A stretch of DNA of 64,000 nucleotides. Origin: Marsupella aquatica (Eukaryota > Marchantiophyta). A program made the position numbers and the translations under genes. The notes under the pieces were generated by a model. It was not told where the DNA came from and made no database searches. It saw only the letters and a list, made by a program, of their open reading frames with translations. This document shows, piece by piece, positions 1 to 15,500 of the stretch (within the stretch, counting starts at the first letter, position 1; every line of letters starts with the position of its first letter). The stretch is from the NCBI GenBank assembly GCA_973895155.1, contig OZ316898.1:3472001-3536000 (forward strand), written 5' to 3'.

Positions 1-274
1 AGACTGGCATTTTTTCAAGTTTTCCAGTTATACATTGATCCAGTACATTATACTTATGAGATTACTGGAACAGTACTCATTCTCTGCATTGCCTGTCTCA
101 CTAATATATAACAGACCTGGTTTATGTCTTACCTTTCTGAGCATATTTCGTCAATCATACTCTTTTCAAATATGTCCACTGTTCAATCTTCAGCCCCTGT
201 GACGAGTTCATGACATATCCTACAAGAGGTGAAAGGAGTTATGTGCTGACGATTTGTTATATTATTTGATTTAG

Positions 275-3096
<2,822 letters not shown>

Positions 3097-6000
3097 GATC
3101 CAGGGCAGCAGATTAGAGGGACGGATATCTAATTCGATTTGGCAGGTTTACAGCACCTTCCTGATGCGAAGAGAGGAGAGAGGGACTTGACAGTTGAGCA
3201 GGGCTTTCCGGGTGCAAATAAGTCTAGGGTGCTTGTGTAAGGTGGTGTTCTTTCTGGAAGCAGTGCACCAAACAGACGGATCCTGTAATCCTGTAGAGAA
3301 TTTTGATCAGCTCTCGATCTCAACTGTTTCAATTTCTTGGATGTTTATTATTTATTAACTACTGTTCTCAATCCAGGTGTCTTGTGGGTGGTCAGGAACT
3401 TGAAGCTACTGTGCACATGCTTACAGATTAAGAGAATCAGATCAGCACTCTGGTTCCACTGTTTCAAGGTTATAAATTACTAATATGAATACTGAATTGA
3501 ATCCAGGTCTGTTCGTGGGAGGTCATGAATTTGATGTACATTTTCGAAACTTACTTTCCTAACCAACTGAATTTGTAAAGGTGCATAATTGTTTTTTCCG
3601 TACTCGCTGTACCAGCTCTAACTTTCAGCTATAACGTTCAGCTTCACTCGTTGGTTCCCCTTCGGTTGTATGAGTGAGTAGTAATAAATCCAGCTTTAAC
3701 GTGCAGCTTCACTCCTTGGTCCCTCTTTAGTAATATTTATAAAAAGAAACTCGAAAGAGATTGTTGCGACCTGCAGCGGAAAAGACCTGGGCAGGATGGC
3801 CGTGTGTATAAGAACAGATCACAGAGGTCACTTGAAATCACATGGTCCTTTTGTAGGGTCAGCTTGACGGCCACCCGTTATCAGAATGGGATTGGGAACA
3901 CCGAATGAATGAACTGGAAAATTGCCGTGACCTACATCGGGATTTGGATACAATGTAATAGGCTTTGCACATATAACTTCACAAGGCTGGGGGTATCTCA
4001 AAAGCATCTCAAATGCCCTAGCTTAGTAGCAACGAAGCTATGGCTAAAGCCGCCTAGAGAGCATCTTCTACAAAACATGAACAAAGGGTATCAAGACCTA
4101 CTAATTTGAGTAGCGAAGGAGCTAAGGCAAAAGCTCCATGCAGAATATCCAGTATAAAAGAGGAGCAAGGGCTATGAATACCCACTGGTGAACCTAGACG
4201 CAACGGAAGACTTCCTGTTGGAAGTAAGAGCTTGAGTGGAATATCTGAACTCAGGATAACGTTGAAGGACTCCATGGCTCAGGAGAACCTTGAAGGACTC
4301 TTTGCATGAATGGTTTCACAGGCTGACAAAAGCTTGATATACTGCTAAGATAATCCAACTTCGTGCAGTCTGCCAAATTTCAGTCTCCCCAAGACAATTA
4401 TCGCTTTCTAATCTCACTATTTATGATGACCTCTTCCCTGGGGTGCGCTCTGAACTACAAATTTCAGAATGAGTCTCCTCCCCCCACCCTCACACCTACT
4501 AGAGGTTGCCAACTATAATCCAAAACCGAATCCAAACAATCATTGCCTGAGCATCCACTACAATCCTCATGGCGGCACCACCAAACTAAACCCATACTAA
4601 ACCCTAACAAATGTGGCACACATGCAAACACCTTATACTGTCTACTGTGCATAAGTGGAGGAGACCCTATGTTGCCCTTAGTATACATGATTTGCCTTGA
4701 GTTATAAGTGAAACCACTTGATGTTGCACATACATAAAAAAGTGTGCTATAACGTTAGCTCTGACAACTCAATCTATGAAACAAACTCACAACAGCATAA
4801 CTAGAAAGCTACTGTAAACAGGGAAGAAGCCAGGTTGAGATGAAGCTTCCTAAAGCGCACAGCTAACTTCTAGGAGAAGTGAGACAACTAACTTGAGAGG
4901 GCGTTTCAAACCGCAACACTTGATTTTTGAGTATTAGTGTTATCTGATTAGTGCACCATGTGGGGCCATTTATGCATGGCTGAAAAAGTAGCTCTCAATG
5001 ACTATACTCTTAGGGTATGAAGGTCCTATGATGGGAAGTGAGTGTGAGAGCTTACCGGATAGGTTCACTATTCACTTAGACAAATGAACAATGGCCTGTC
5101 ATTGGGCTTCATATTTAGTGGCAATTGTGGTTTAAAGACAATAAAACTGAATTTACTTAATGTAGTTTCATAAGATCTTTTAAGACAAAAGAAATCTGGT
5201 TTACTAATATAATGTCATTAAACTTTTCAAAACGAAGTAAAACTGGATTCAATTAATGTAATTTTGTGAAATAGTCCTAAAAAACTTTGTTACTAGATTG
5301 CCAAACCAAAATGTGCAGCTGAGCCCTTGGGGTAGTTTTTGCTCTTTGGTCTTTCTGGTGTTCCATGGTTTAGGGTTTGCTCCCCCTCTTATGGGTCTCC
5401 TGCCTCCCAGTTTGATGCTTTTTGTTCTTTGACATTGCTATATGCTTACTAGCCCAATACCTGAGGTGCATAATGTTGTTGGTAGACCTGAGTTGAGAGG
5501 AAGAGTTGTAGAGCATTAGTGAGATGACCAGACAATCAGACACCCAGTATAATCAACCTGACAACTGGATTTCAAGGAGTGTGGGAACTGGAGGGAGAAT
5601 AATGTAGAATGATGTACAGCTCTGGCATGGAAGAGGCACACATGAATAAGGTGCAGAGTGGAACTCTTAAGTCCATCTCATGGTTAGAAAGGAATATCAT
5701 CATAATCAAAATGGCCAAGAAGGCTTCCCACTAGAAATACATTTTTATCTTGGCATGGAAGAGGCAGATATGAAGAAGGTGCACAGTGGAACTTTTAGGT
5801 CCACCTCATGGTTTTAAGATACGTAATCTTAATCAAGCGGCCAGGAAGGCTTCCTTCTAGAAAGACATTTTTGTAAACAGACTGTAAAAAAGAAAGAGGA
5901 GATCCCATACGAAGAGAGGGGAATGTGCTATTAAGAAAGAAAGAGTGGGATATCATCATGTTTACATTTAATATTTACTACTCTTAACTACTTTGCCACT

Positions 6001-6645
6001 AAACTTATATGGATGACAACTTTTACCAATGTAACCAAGTAAAATAGTGATATAATTGTAAACAATCAGTAACAAAATTGTAAACAAGCCTGAATGCACA
6101 TTCTTTGCATGTTAATAGGGATTTTGACAAATCATGCACATAATCATTTTACTAATTTATTTTATCATACATAATATCCCATCATTCTTTCCATCACATA
6201 AAATGTGGTGGGGCTTTAGAGGTTTCATTCTAGGAGCCTAGACCCCAACTCTAGCTAGGTTTTCATTCTATTTTTTTTATACTATATATCACACTGCAAA
6301 AGAACAAGAGGTGCCCAAAAGGGGAGACAGGTCCAACAGGCAAAAGGCCCAATTAAGGAGAGGCCATTTATTAGTAAGATTGAGACATCTTTAGTGACAA
6401 TGTACTTAAAAGCTAATATTAAATAGTTAATAAGCTCCACATCGAACCAAAGAAAGTAGAGTAGTTGAGTAGTGTAGTTAACCTTTGAACGAGGTCGAAA
6501 GAACAGAACAGAGCTCTCGACAAGACACGAAGAAACTCTACAGTAGCGGAGTTCGAGAGTGTGAGAGTCGACACAGAGCCAGAATTTTCTTACTTGTGCT
6601 GAACAACAATGTGAGCGCGGCTTGGGACGACGCTGTGAGGATGCT
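3097..6645. other. Intergenic: 3' flank of PGI and 5' flank of PRP38
   Basis: I see no gene here. It holds short decayed duplications. A segment with AATCCAGGTGTCTTGTGGG near 3375 is echoed near 3505, and a CAGCTTCACTCSTTGGT segment near 3640 is echoed near 3703. AT-rich sequence follows from about 4900 to 6250. The promoter and 5' UTR of PRP38 must lie in the last few hundred bases. Confidence 0.6.
5621..5875. repeat. Two-copy tandem duplication, period about 128 bp
   Basis: The segment beginning TGGCATGGAAGAGGCA at 5623 recurs at 5751. Both copies go on through GGTGCASAGTGGAACT and end in CTAGAAADACATTTTT. The copies have diverged moderately, so the duplication is not recent. It has no coding content. 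Confidence 0.75.
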
Positions 6646-9600
6646 ATGGCGAACCGGACCGACCCTACTGCTCGCAGCGTCCATGGCACCAATCCGCAGA
6701 ACCTCGTGGAGAAGATTCTGCGTTCCAAAATCTATCAGAACACGTACTGGAAGGAGCAATGCTTCGGTCTCACCGGTACGGTAACCCAAATCGATTCTTT
6801 TTCGAGTTTGTTTGATTTAATTGCTCGGGTGATTTCTTGCCGGGTCAGCTCAGAGGTTATGGTAGTTCGATCAGTTCGACGGTTTGTTTGGTCAATGAAA
6901 TTTGTTGGGGAGGGGCCGTGGCAGTGCCGAGCCGAGCTACTTAGGGTTTAACATCCTTTGATAGTGGATCAGTTTCCGTGTAAATAGAAGGAGAAATGCT
7001 TCGGTCTTAGCGGTACAGTACCTTGAATCGGTTTCGAGTTTGTTTGATTCAATCTTGGTGATTGTTCACAGTGCCAGCTAGGGTTTTGGTAATTGGGTTA
7101 GTTCGACGCTTTGGTGTTTTTCTCTATGGGAAGGGCCGTGACAATGCCAAGCCCTTGCCAAGTAGGGTTTTAGATCCCTTTGTACTTGACGAGTTCCACG
7201 TGAGAGTGGTGCAGTTTACTCGCATTGGCTTTTAAATGGACTGGAGCATGAATTTGGAAGACCCAATTGAAGCTTTATGTTCTCAAATGAATTAGTAGCA
7301 CGGGAATTGAGTAGTTGTTGTGCATGAAATAAACGAACGGATTTGCATTGCAGCCGAAACACTCGTTGACAAGGCAATGGAGCTGGACCACTTTGGTGGC
7401 ACGTTCGGAGGCAATAGAAAGGCCACACCGTTTATGTGCCTCATATTGAAAATGCTTCAAATACAACCCGAGAAGGAGATCGTTGTCGAGTTCATAAAGA
7501 ACGAGGACTACAAGTAAGTTCTTATTTCTTGCTTGATAAAATTTTCTAGATGGCTGACATAGAATAGAGGAGCTTTTCGCTGTGTAGATGAGTGGCTCTG
7601 TTTTAGGTTTAGAAATTTCAAGAAAGTATCAGACATTGCGAATATTCTGAAATGATGAGAAATTCAGCTTCAACCCTAAACTTCATCCTGTGCTTGTTGA
7701 GCTTTCTTTAGACAATAGATTGCAATGCCGATTGTTCATGGTAAGGCTCGCTGGTGAATCAGGTACGTTCGAATATTGGGTGCCTTCTATCTGCGTTTGG
7801 TTGGCAAACCCACTGATGTTTATCACTACTTGGAGCCTTTATACAACGACTACCGCAAGCTGCGTCGAAAACTAGCCGATGGAAGTAAGTGAAATTCTTG
7901 GGTCCTTCAGAGTTGTATGCCTTGATGGCTTATCTAAGTGGCGTTTGAATAGGAGTTGATGATGAACTGGACGTATTCTTACATGATGACATGGGTAGAG
8001 GAATCCTCAAAGGCCCCTTCATCCATGTAACTTCAGACTGCAGTCCCTTAGATTTCTCAGCATCCGGTGATCATGCTATGTTGAAATTCAACTCCCTAGG
8101 ACCTAAGAGAAATTATGTGAATTAAATGAAACATTTATCCAAAGGTTCCACACGGGCTGAGGAGTGTAGATAGTGGGCTCATGTTGAGTCACAAGGAGTG
8201 AAGACCAAACCTTGCTGGACAGACACTGATTAGGGTTGTGCTTGCTTTAAATTCTCTTATCTGTACTGAGCTCCTTCGTACTAGCATTACCTCACTCGTG
8301 GATAATGAATTGTTTTTGCCTTTGCATGTTCAGTGACCGAGAGGAGCGCATCTCAATCTTAATACTCAAGTTCGGAGGTTATGTTGTGTTGTGTGCAGGC
8401 TATACTTTGGGGCATGTAGATGAATTCATTGATGAACTACTAACGACCGAATATAGCTGTGACATTGCACTCCCCCGTGTTCCTAAAAGGTAGTGATTCA
8501 GTCTTATCTTCGGCGCAATCGTTAGTTCTTTTTGTGTGAATGCTTTCATAAGTAAATACTGAAATTTTCAAAGGTTTTTCATTTTGGTGTGTGTGCTATC
8601 TGTCGTCATCAGGTGGACGCTGGAAGGCAGTGGCGTCTTAGAACCCAGAAGGAGTGCTCTGGAGGATGACTTTGAAGAAGAAGAGGAAAAAGAAGAGGAA
8701 GAGGCTGCCGCTGGGACTGTGGAGCCAGTCGTTCACGAGAGGGTAAGTTGTTCAAGAACCCGGCAAATGGAGCAGAGTAGTTCGTTTCTAAAAAATTCAG
8801 GCTCCCTGCAATGGAGTGAATGATGGTCCGTCGTGTCCATCAGGGAGAATTCTGAGTCACGACTGTATTTGGTCATGTCCTTCCTGTGGTGCAGGAGCGT
8901 AGAAGCAGAAGCCCAGTAAAGGAAAGGGAGAGGGAGAAAGACAGGGATCGTGATCGCTATCGTGACTACAGGTATGTCCTTCACAACATCACTTTTCACG
9001 GGTAATTTCATAAAGACTGTCTCGTTCAAGGAAGTCTCCAGAGAGTCTTTCTTCACATAGAGTAGGCATTCTCCTGTTTCCCAAACTGGGTGCCTCCCAT
9101 TTGAAAACTAAAAGGACTTGGATTTGATACTCGTCCTGGTGCGGTATGTTATTTTAGGGATCGAGATAGAGATCGTGATCGCGACCGTGACCGTGCTAGA
9201 GATTACGATAGGGACAGAGACAGAGACAGGGGCCGAGATCGGGATCATGATAGGTACAGAGAACGGGAGAGGGAGAAAGAAAGAGATCTCTACCACAGAG
9301 ACAGGGATAGGGACAAAGAGAGAGATTACAGGCGTGACAGAGAACGGTATAGAGACAGGGACAGAAGGAGGACCTCCCGTAGCAGAAGTAGGGAGAGAAG
9401 GGACCGGGATCATGATATGCGGTCAGTGTCCCCTGTTGAGAGGAAAAAGCGATATCGCAGTCCCAGCCCTGCCCAACCTCGCAGGCGGCGAGCTGACAAC
9501 GATGAAGATGGTGAGCATAGGGGTAACAAGGAGGACGAGGAGAAGAAGAAGAAGGTCAAGGATAAGGACAAGAAAGAAAAGAAGGAGCCTGCTGCAGACG

Positions 9601-9680
9601 GCACAGATCATGCAGACCCTGAAATTGCAGAGGCAAATAGAATCCGTGCCTCATTGGGGCTGAAACCGCTCCGGGTATGA
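6646..9680 (+). CDS. PRP38: PRP38-like pre-mRNA splicing factor (7 exons)
   Basis: U4/U6.U5 tri-snRNP-associated protein needed for spliceosome activation, acting in the nucleus. Exons: 6646-6775, 7354-7513, 7763-7884, 8399-8489, 8613-8742, 8895-8971 and 9158-9680. Phases join cleanly to about 410 residues. The N-terminal PRP38 domain (residues about 1-180) carries [57 protein letters not shown] and [10 protein letters not shown]. An acidic stretch [10 protein letters not shown] follows. Next comes a long Arg/Glu/Asp-rich tail (RD/RE/RS dipeptides) like that of SR-related splicing factors, then a Lys-rich segment. The end, [20 protein letters not shown], is typical of plant PRP38/SR-like proteins. 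The start ATG at 6646 matches the family start MANRT. Confidence 0.95.
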
Positions 9681-10466
9681 AGGGCCATTTCTTACAGAAA
9701 TAGAGATATATCTCCAAATGAAAGGGAGCTCTTATTGACGTCTACAGCGAAGCTTGGCATGTGTGTAAATCTTCTTCTCATGCCGTATACACCACAGAGT
9801 GAATCGTATTGGCAATGAGCAGATACTTGATTCCTCAGTTTGCAGCTCTAAATCTTCTCACCTTGGCAATTCTCCCAGTTGGGAGTACTGATTGGCAGCT
9901 CTGTCCGTTTAGTTCTTTGGCCTTGATGATGTAACTACAGTAGATGAATGCGCACGTTATTGCTGTAATTTTGTCCTTTTCATCATATGGCGAGTTTGGC
10001 CTTCCTACCCTCCAGTCTGTGTTGTGAATGAATTACCAAGTATTTGTGTTTGCACAGTTGCATCTGAAACATCAGAACACGCCCACATCAGAAATTGAAC
10101 ATCTTTTGCGGCTTAATATCAGACTACTTGTCCAAGCGTAGCCTGCAATTTGAAAGGATTGATACACCGTTGTGATGGCGAGATCTATCCCCTGGTGGAG
10201 AAACAGCTGACCTGATAAACGTGGAGACATTTCAGTCGGATTAAAAACATGTCATTCCTCTTCCTGAAAGCAAAACCACGAGGCTGTTACCAAATGCACA
10301 CGAGGTTGTGACCAGAAGTCTATTCACAACTCCATGGATGTAGGAAAAACAACTAATGATAGTGGTGTCTGGTAATGTGGGCATTCTCGACTCTCAACTG
10401 GAAATCGTGGTTGTTCGAAGTGCCCCCTTCTGATCTGACCTGGATCCACCAGGGAGCATCCTTTAT

Positions 10467-10612
10467 AGAAGACTTGTACTACCGGTAGCATTGTGAAGGA
10501 GACATTAATAGAAGATTTCTACTAAAATTGTGGAGGAGACGGTTAGAGAAGATTTGTACTAAAATTGAGGAGACAATTAAAGAAGATTTGTACTAAAATT
10601 GTGGAAGAGACT
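10467..10612. repeat. Tandem repeat, 3-4 copies of about 45 bp
   Basis: The unit GAAGATTTGTACTAAAATTG followed by a GGAGAC block recurs at roughly 10468, 10510, 10550 and 10580 with small length changes. It is non-coding. Confidence 0.65.
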
Positions 10613-10883
10613 GGCATAATAGAGGACACATTGGAATGTGGAGAAAAACTCCAACTTGGCACACTTCCTCCATAGAGTGGTGGCTTGAAGGGACTGTATC
10701 TTTAAACCACCACTCTCCATATAAAAGGAGAAGTGTCCAAGACTCATCACTTTTTCACATTGCTCTCCTCTAGCATGAGACTTTGCTCCACAATTTTAGG
10801 AAAAGTATACTAAAAATGGTGAAACCTGGTGTAACCAGGTTTTGTCATAGACAGTGGCGCTTTAAAGCAAAACCTGGTGGATC

Positions 10884-11075
10884 CAGGTCACTATAATTGG
10901 TCAATAGTGTTTCTAGCAAAGTAAAAAAGGGGAGAAAAAATGGGAAATGATGCTCATATCAATGTCCCCAAACAATATCTCAGGTCACTATAGTTGGTCA
11001 ATAGTGTTTCTAGCAAAGTAAAAAAGGGGAGAAAAAGTGGGAAATGATGCTCCCATGGATCACTGTCCCCAAACA
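10884..11075. repeat. Two-copy tandem duplication, period 97 bp
   Basis: The segment starting CAGGTCACTATA at 10884 recurs at 10981. Both copies continue through GGTCAATAGTGTTTCTAGC and GGGAAATGATGCTC. The copies are nearly identical, so the duplication is fairly recent. Confidence 0.8.
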
Positions 11076-11350
11076 AAAGATGGTGGATCCAGGTTACTAT
11101 AGAATGTTCTTAACAAGTAACAAGTATTGGGAAATGAGGCTCTAATGGCCCAAGCCCCTGAACCATGCAACCCCCCATTAAGTGCAGATCAGCTCTTCCT
11201 GGGCTCACTAATGTGGTTTGAGATGATCTTTCTAACACTAGTGTTTTTTTCATTATCACGAATAATTGAGAGAGTTACAAATCTTACTAATAATTTGCCA
11301 ACAGAAGCTACATTTAAGGCCCCTGGTCTAGAGCAAATCGCAGTCTAGAC

Positions 11351-11560
11351 AGTGACTCTACTCTAAATCATCAAATACAGGGAATGATGAATCAAAACAG
11401 CCAGAAAATCTTTTTTCTGCAAGGTACTTTTTTGTCATCATCTCTCTCTTTTCAGTGACTCTACTCTAAATCATCAAACACAGGGATTGATGAATCAAAC
11501 AGCCAGATTTTTTATTTTTTCTGCAAGGTACTTTCTTGTCATCATCACTCTCTTTTCATT
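11351..11560. repeat. Two-copy tandem duplication, period 103 bp
   Basis: AGTGACTCTACTCTAAATCA at 11351 recurs at 11454. Each copy ends in CTGCAAGGTACTTT and TTGTCATCATC. They are close to identical. The element is non-coding. Confidence 0.8.
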
Positions 11561-11639
11561 CAAGGGAAGGGCAGTCAAGGCTAATTTCTAAGTATTACAG
11601 TCCACATTTTGCACTTAAGAAAGTTTTTGAGCAGCTAAC

Positions 11640-12310
11640 TTTGACATTCACTATCTCCCCCCATGGAATCACATTTTCCCCTGATCTTCCAATGAACCTA
11701 ATGTAGCCCAATTTCTTTGAGAATTGAGCAGACCTGCAAATTTCCAAATATGACCTTTCTTTTCCTTTGTCACATTTCACTTGTGCAATGTAGACTATAC
11801 AAGCAGAAAAGATAGTTCTGCTCCAATCCATCTGAGTTGCAAAAGTCTATCAGGAAAATTAGGCAGGCCTGGAGGTCCATTCAAGCTTCAATTTCACATA
11901 AGGTGACTAACACAGCTTTGGGAACAGCTACAAATTTCCAAACATGACTTTTTGGTTTTCTTGTCACATGTCATTTGTGTATCGTATACTATATGAGCAG
12001 AAAAGAGAGTTTTGCTAGCGTCCATCCGCGTCGCGAAAGTCTATCCTACTAATTTAAGCAGGCATGGAGGTCCATCCAGGCTTCAGTTTCACTAAAGGTG
12101 ACCATTACAGCTTTAGTGAACAGCTACACATTTCCAAAGATGACCTCTTGGCTTTCTTGTGACATTTCATCTGCCAAATATATATCATATGAGCAGAGAG
12201 AGGGTTTCACTGCGGTCCATCCTGGGTACAAAAGTCTATCCGCGAATTTAGGAAGACGTGTAGGTACATCCGAGTTTCTCGTGACTACCACAGCTTTGGG
12301 GATAGTGGGG
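11640..12310. repeat. Three-copy degenerate tandem repeat, period about 195 bp
   Basis: The core CAAATTTCCAAAYATGAC occurs near 11736, 11930 and 12127. Each is followed by a CTTGTCACATKTCAT block, a GAGCAGAAAAG-like block and AAAGTCTATC. It lies directly upstream of the SNAPc3 gene, so it may contribute to its promoter, but I see no specific evidence for that. Confidence 0.7.
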
Positions 12311-12545
12311 GTTTAAGAAATCACCCACTGATGCATACTGAAGTTGTAGATCACTAGAGTCGCAGTTTTTTGGACTCTCAGCTGAATTGTGTGTCGATGA
12401 TATAGTTCCTTACAATCTTCTCTGAATGGCCTCGAGACAACTTTCTTGACCCACGCTGTTTCCCACGCACATGTGTTGATTTTGTGGAGCCCCAGATTTT
12501 CGAAATTGGAAGTTTGGTGGGAAATTCAGTGAACAAGAATTGGCG

Positions 12546-15500
12546 ATGGAGGAAGAGGATGATGAGGCAGCAGAGGAGGAGATGCTGTTCTGTGATGACA
12601 TCGACAGCTCTGCACTCTCTGGCCCAGCTGGAGAAGAGGGCTCGGCTCCGGCGCAGGATTTATTAGAGGATTCGAGAGTTGATCTGATTGGTGGCACCAA
12701 TGGAGGAGGACGAGGAGTGGGCGGACGCTGTGGCGCCCCTGGAGGTCCGCTGGCCGTTCCCGGGTTTGTGTCAGGGCGCATCAATGTCCAGGATTTCCAA
12801 GAGTCCTGCAGCTCTCTTCTATCGGTGGGTTCAACTTTTATTTTTCCTCCCGCTCTGTCGAATTGAGGATGATTCGCTGTGGATGATAAGCTTGGGAGTT
12901 CTTCAGTTGGCCTACATTTTTGTTGAAATTCTAAGGCTGCAATTCCAGCCCCAAAACCCTAAACCCCAAATCCTGCAGCTCTCTCTTTTATCGGTGAGTT
13001 AATTCTCAATATTTTTTTTCCTCCGGACCATGTCGAATTGGGGATGATTGTGCGTGTGAATTCTTCAAGTGGCCTACAGTTTTGTTAAAGTTCTAATGCT
13101 ACAATTCCTAACCTAGACGCGAAACCCCACGTCCTCCAGCTCTCTTTGTCGCTGAGTGAATATTTTTCTCCACCTCCTCATTATGTCGAATTGAGGTGAT
13201 TCACTACGGACGATAAGCTCGGGATCGATTTCTATTGAAATTCGAAGGCTTCAATTCCTAGCCTAAAACCCTAAACCCTAAGACCTGCAGCTCTCTTGGA
13301 TCAGTGAGTGAATTGTTTAATTTTATTTTCTCCTGAATATGTCGCATGGAGGATGATGCATTGTGCATGATGAGCTGGGCGCTCTTCAATTGGCCTACAT
13401 TTTCGGTGAAATTCTAAGGCTGCAATTGCTACCACGGTATAGGAGCAATGGACTGTTGTTCTTTTGTTTTTTGGATCTGACTCTCTCAGTGTGTTGGGAA
13501 CATCTGTATGCTGATGGCGATGACTTTGTTCACGTGGCAGGCAGTGAAAGCAGAGCTAAATGATATTTCAATTGAAGATGACAACGTTGATGTTTCGTGA
13601 GTTCCCTCCCGTTGATTCCTCTGCTGTCAGGAAATTTTTAGGGGGCTTGGTGTCCGTCCATGTTTCCAATCACAACTGGATGATCTATACAAGTAAAGGG
13701 AACAAAGATTCTGATCTTGCAGCTTTCCCTTTTGGCTATACTTCCGTCACAGTATGCTTCTTGAAGAGTCGTTTCTTATATATCATTCTCTTGTGACTTA
13801 CTTCCAAGATATGAAATTAATCAGTTTTTTCTGTGTTCCTGACATGATCAGATTTGCTTGTGTTGCTGATTTCTAGTTACGGAATGGATATTAAGGTTTT
13901 GTGCTTATCTCGTGGCAGGATTGATGATCTTAAGATTATGACAGATTCTGTTCTAGTTGAGAAAGCATTGGCTGAAATACTTGAGGTACACCATGACTTG
14001 TTTAACCGTTGTACTCTCAGTTTCTACGGTTTTTTACGTTCTTGTACTGAAGGTCCCTCGCCCATCCTTAAGAATCAATGGACTGTCAACTCGAATTAAT
14101 CCAATTCTTAGAGTCATTTTTCATGTGAATGCTCAGAAATTCCAGTTAGTAAAGTTTGACTGTTCTCTTGTCCAGGGACAGGATTCCCTTTCAAGATTAG
14201 CTATTGTGCCTACCGGGAACCCGGGACAAGGAGAGCAAAGCATTGGTAAGCATATATTGTAATATCCTGAGCTATGCCTCTGAACTTCTGTTGTGGTATC
14301 TAGACGCATCACTCATATTGAGGATGTAATTGTCTTAATCTCCTAATCGATCCTCCATTTTCCATGTAAGATTCCGAAGGATGGCCTGTATGTTTTATAT
14401 GGACTATTTCATGATGAAGGTCTGTTTGGATTTGGGTTTAGTGCAAGGTTGATATAGTGGGTTGCCAAAGCAGAAGATGCCCAAGCGGACCACCTACAGA
14501 TGAACTCGACATATGATGTGCGGTCTGAGGAACTGAGAGAAAGTGAGGAGCAAGAGTCACACGCCATAGGCAGTGGAAGCAGGAAACAGGAGTTCAACTT
14601 CTCAGTACCACCAAAGACTGGAAAGAAGCGAGGGAGGCCTTTTGACCGAGACCGACGAGCTGCGCAGCTGATGGTATTGATTAAATGGTGTATTAAAAAT
14701 TTAGCAACCGATCTAATTTCATTACAGAGGGAATGCTAAGGCCGTGCAGAGACTTCTAGCTGCTTCACTAGAATATAGATCAAATAGAGAGGGTACTGTC
14801 TGCTCCTTTTCACGCCTTTTTGTTGTCGCCAAGCAGGACATCACAGATGCCAGACGCAAGGAAGCTTTGACAAGAATGAAGAAAGAGAGGGACGATGCTC
14901 GAGAGAAGGCTCCTCTGCATAGTTTAAGGTAGTTCATGTCTAATCTTGATTTACAAGCTGACAAATGTCCTCCTTCTAGTCCTTGTTAAGCTTTCAACCT
15001 GTAGACTAGTGGGGGTTGAGGCTGCAACCTTTACGTCTCTGAGGGTGCAAAAAAGAGGGCAACGGTGAGAACTGTGGCGTTGACATTTCCTGCGTCCAAT
15101 CTGTATCGTAGGGCGAAGAAGGAGCGTGAGGGACTCTATGCCAGGGATCACAGACCTCTACGAACTCTCAAGTTTCTCAACTCTATCTTGAAGGTCAGCA
15201 CGAATTCTCAGAGAAGTTTTTGTAGATATTTCTGAGAAGATCCCTTTGCGGAGTTTGGTGTTAACGTAGGGAGGTGAAATGAAAACAATCTCATTTGAAC
15301 AATAATCTGATCCTTTCATCTGTTTTGATCGCTTCCCAACTGCAAGAAATGCTGACTGACAGCTGAAAATGCTCTATGGTATGCCTATGGTAGACACCTA
15401 AGTTTGCATCCAAGGAGGACTTTAAGCCCATGAATGAGGGAGAAGTACTTCTCACGGTGGAGATATACGACAACATGAAACGAACCTTAAAGGTACTGTG

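Larger units (their letters stand above)
9681..12545. other. Intergenic with several independent tandem repeats
   Basis: I see no gene. The region carries four separate tandem arrays, listed individually. It also has a segment at about 10630-10810 with a TATA-like ATATAAAAGG followed by GAAGTGTCCAAGACT. That segment resembles one near 53180-53215 and may be a piece of an LTR promoter. Confidence 0.55.

Noticed and set aside
9108-9663. Long open frames on other frames and the minus strand over the RD/RE repeat of PRP38
   Set aside because: They are by-products of the biased dipeptide-repeat coding sequence on the plus strand.
13263-13282. AAACCCTAAACCC sequence as an interstitial telomere
   Set aside because: Only one or two units are present, inside the SNAPc3 intron repeat. 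This is better read as telo-box-like text.
14776-14835. A short intron between GTACTG and CCAAGCAG
   Set aside because: About 50 bases is too short, the phases would not match, and the sequence is open in frame straight through.
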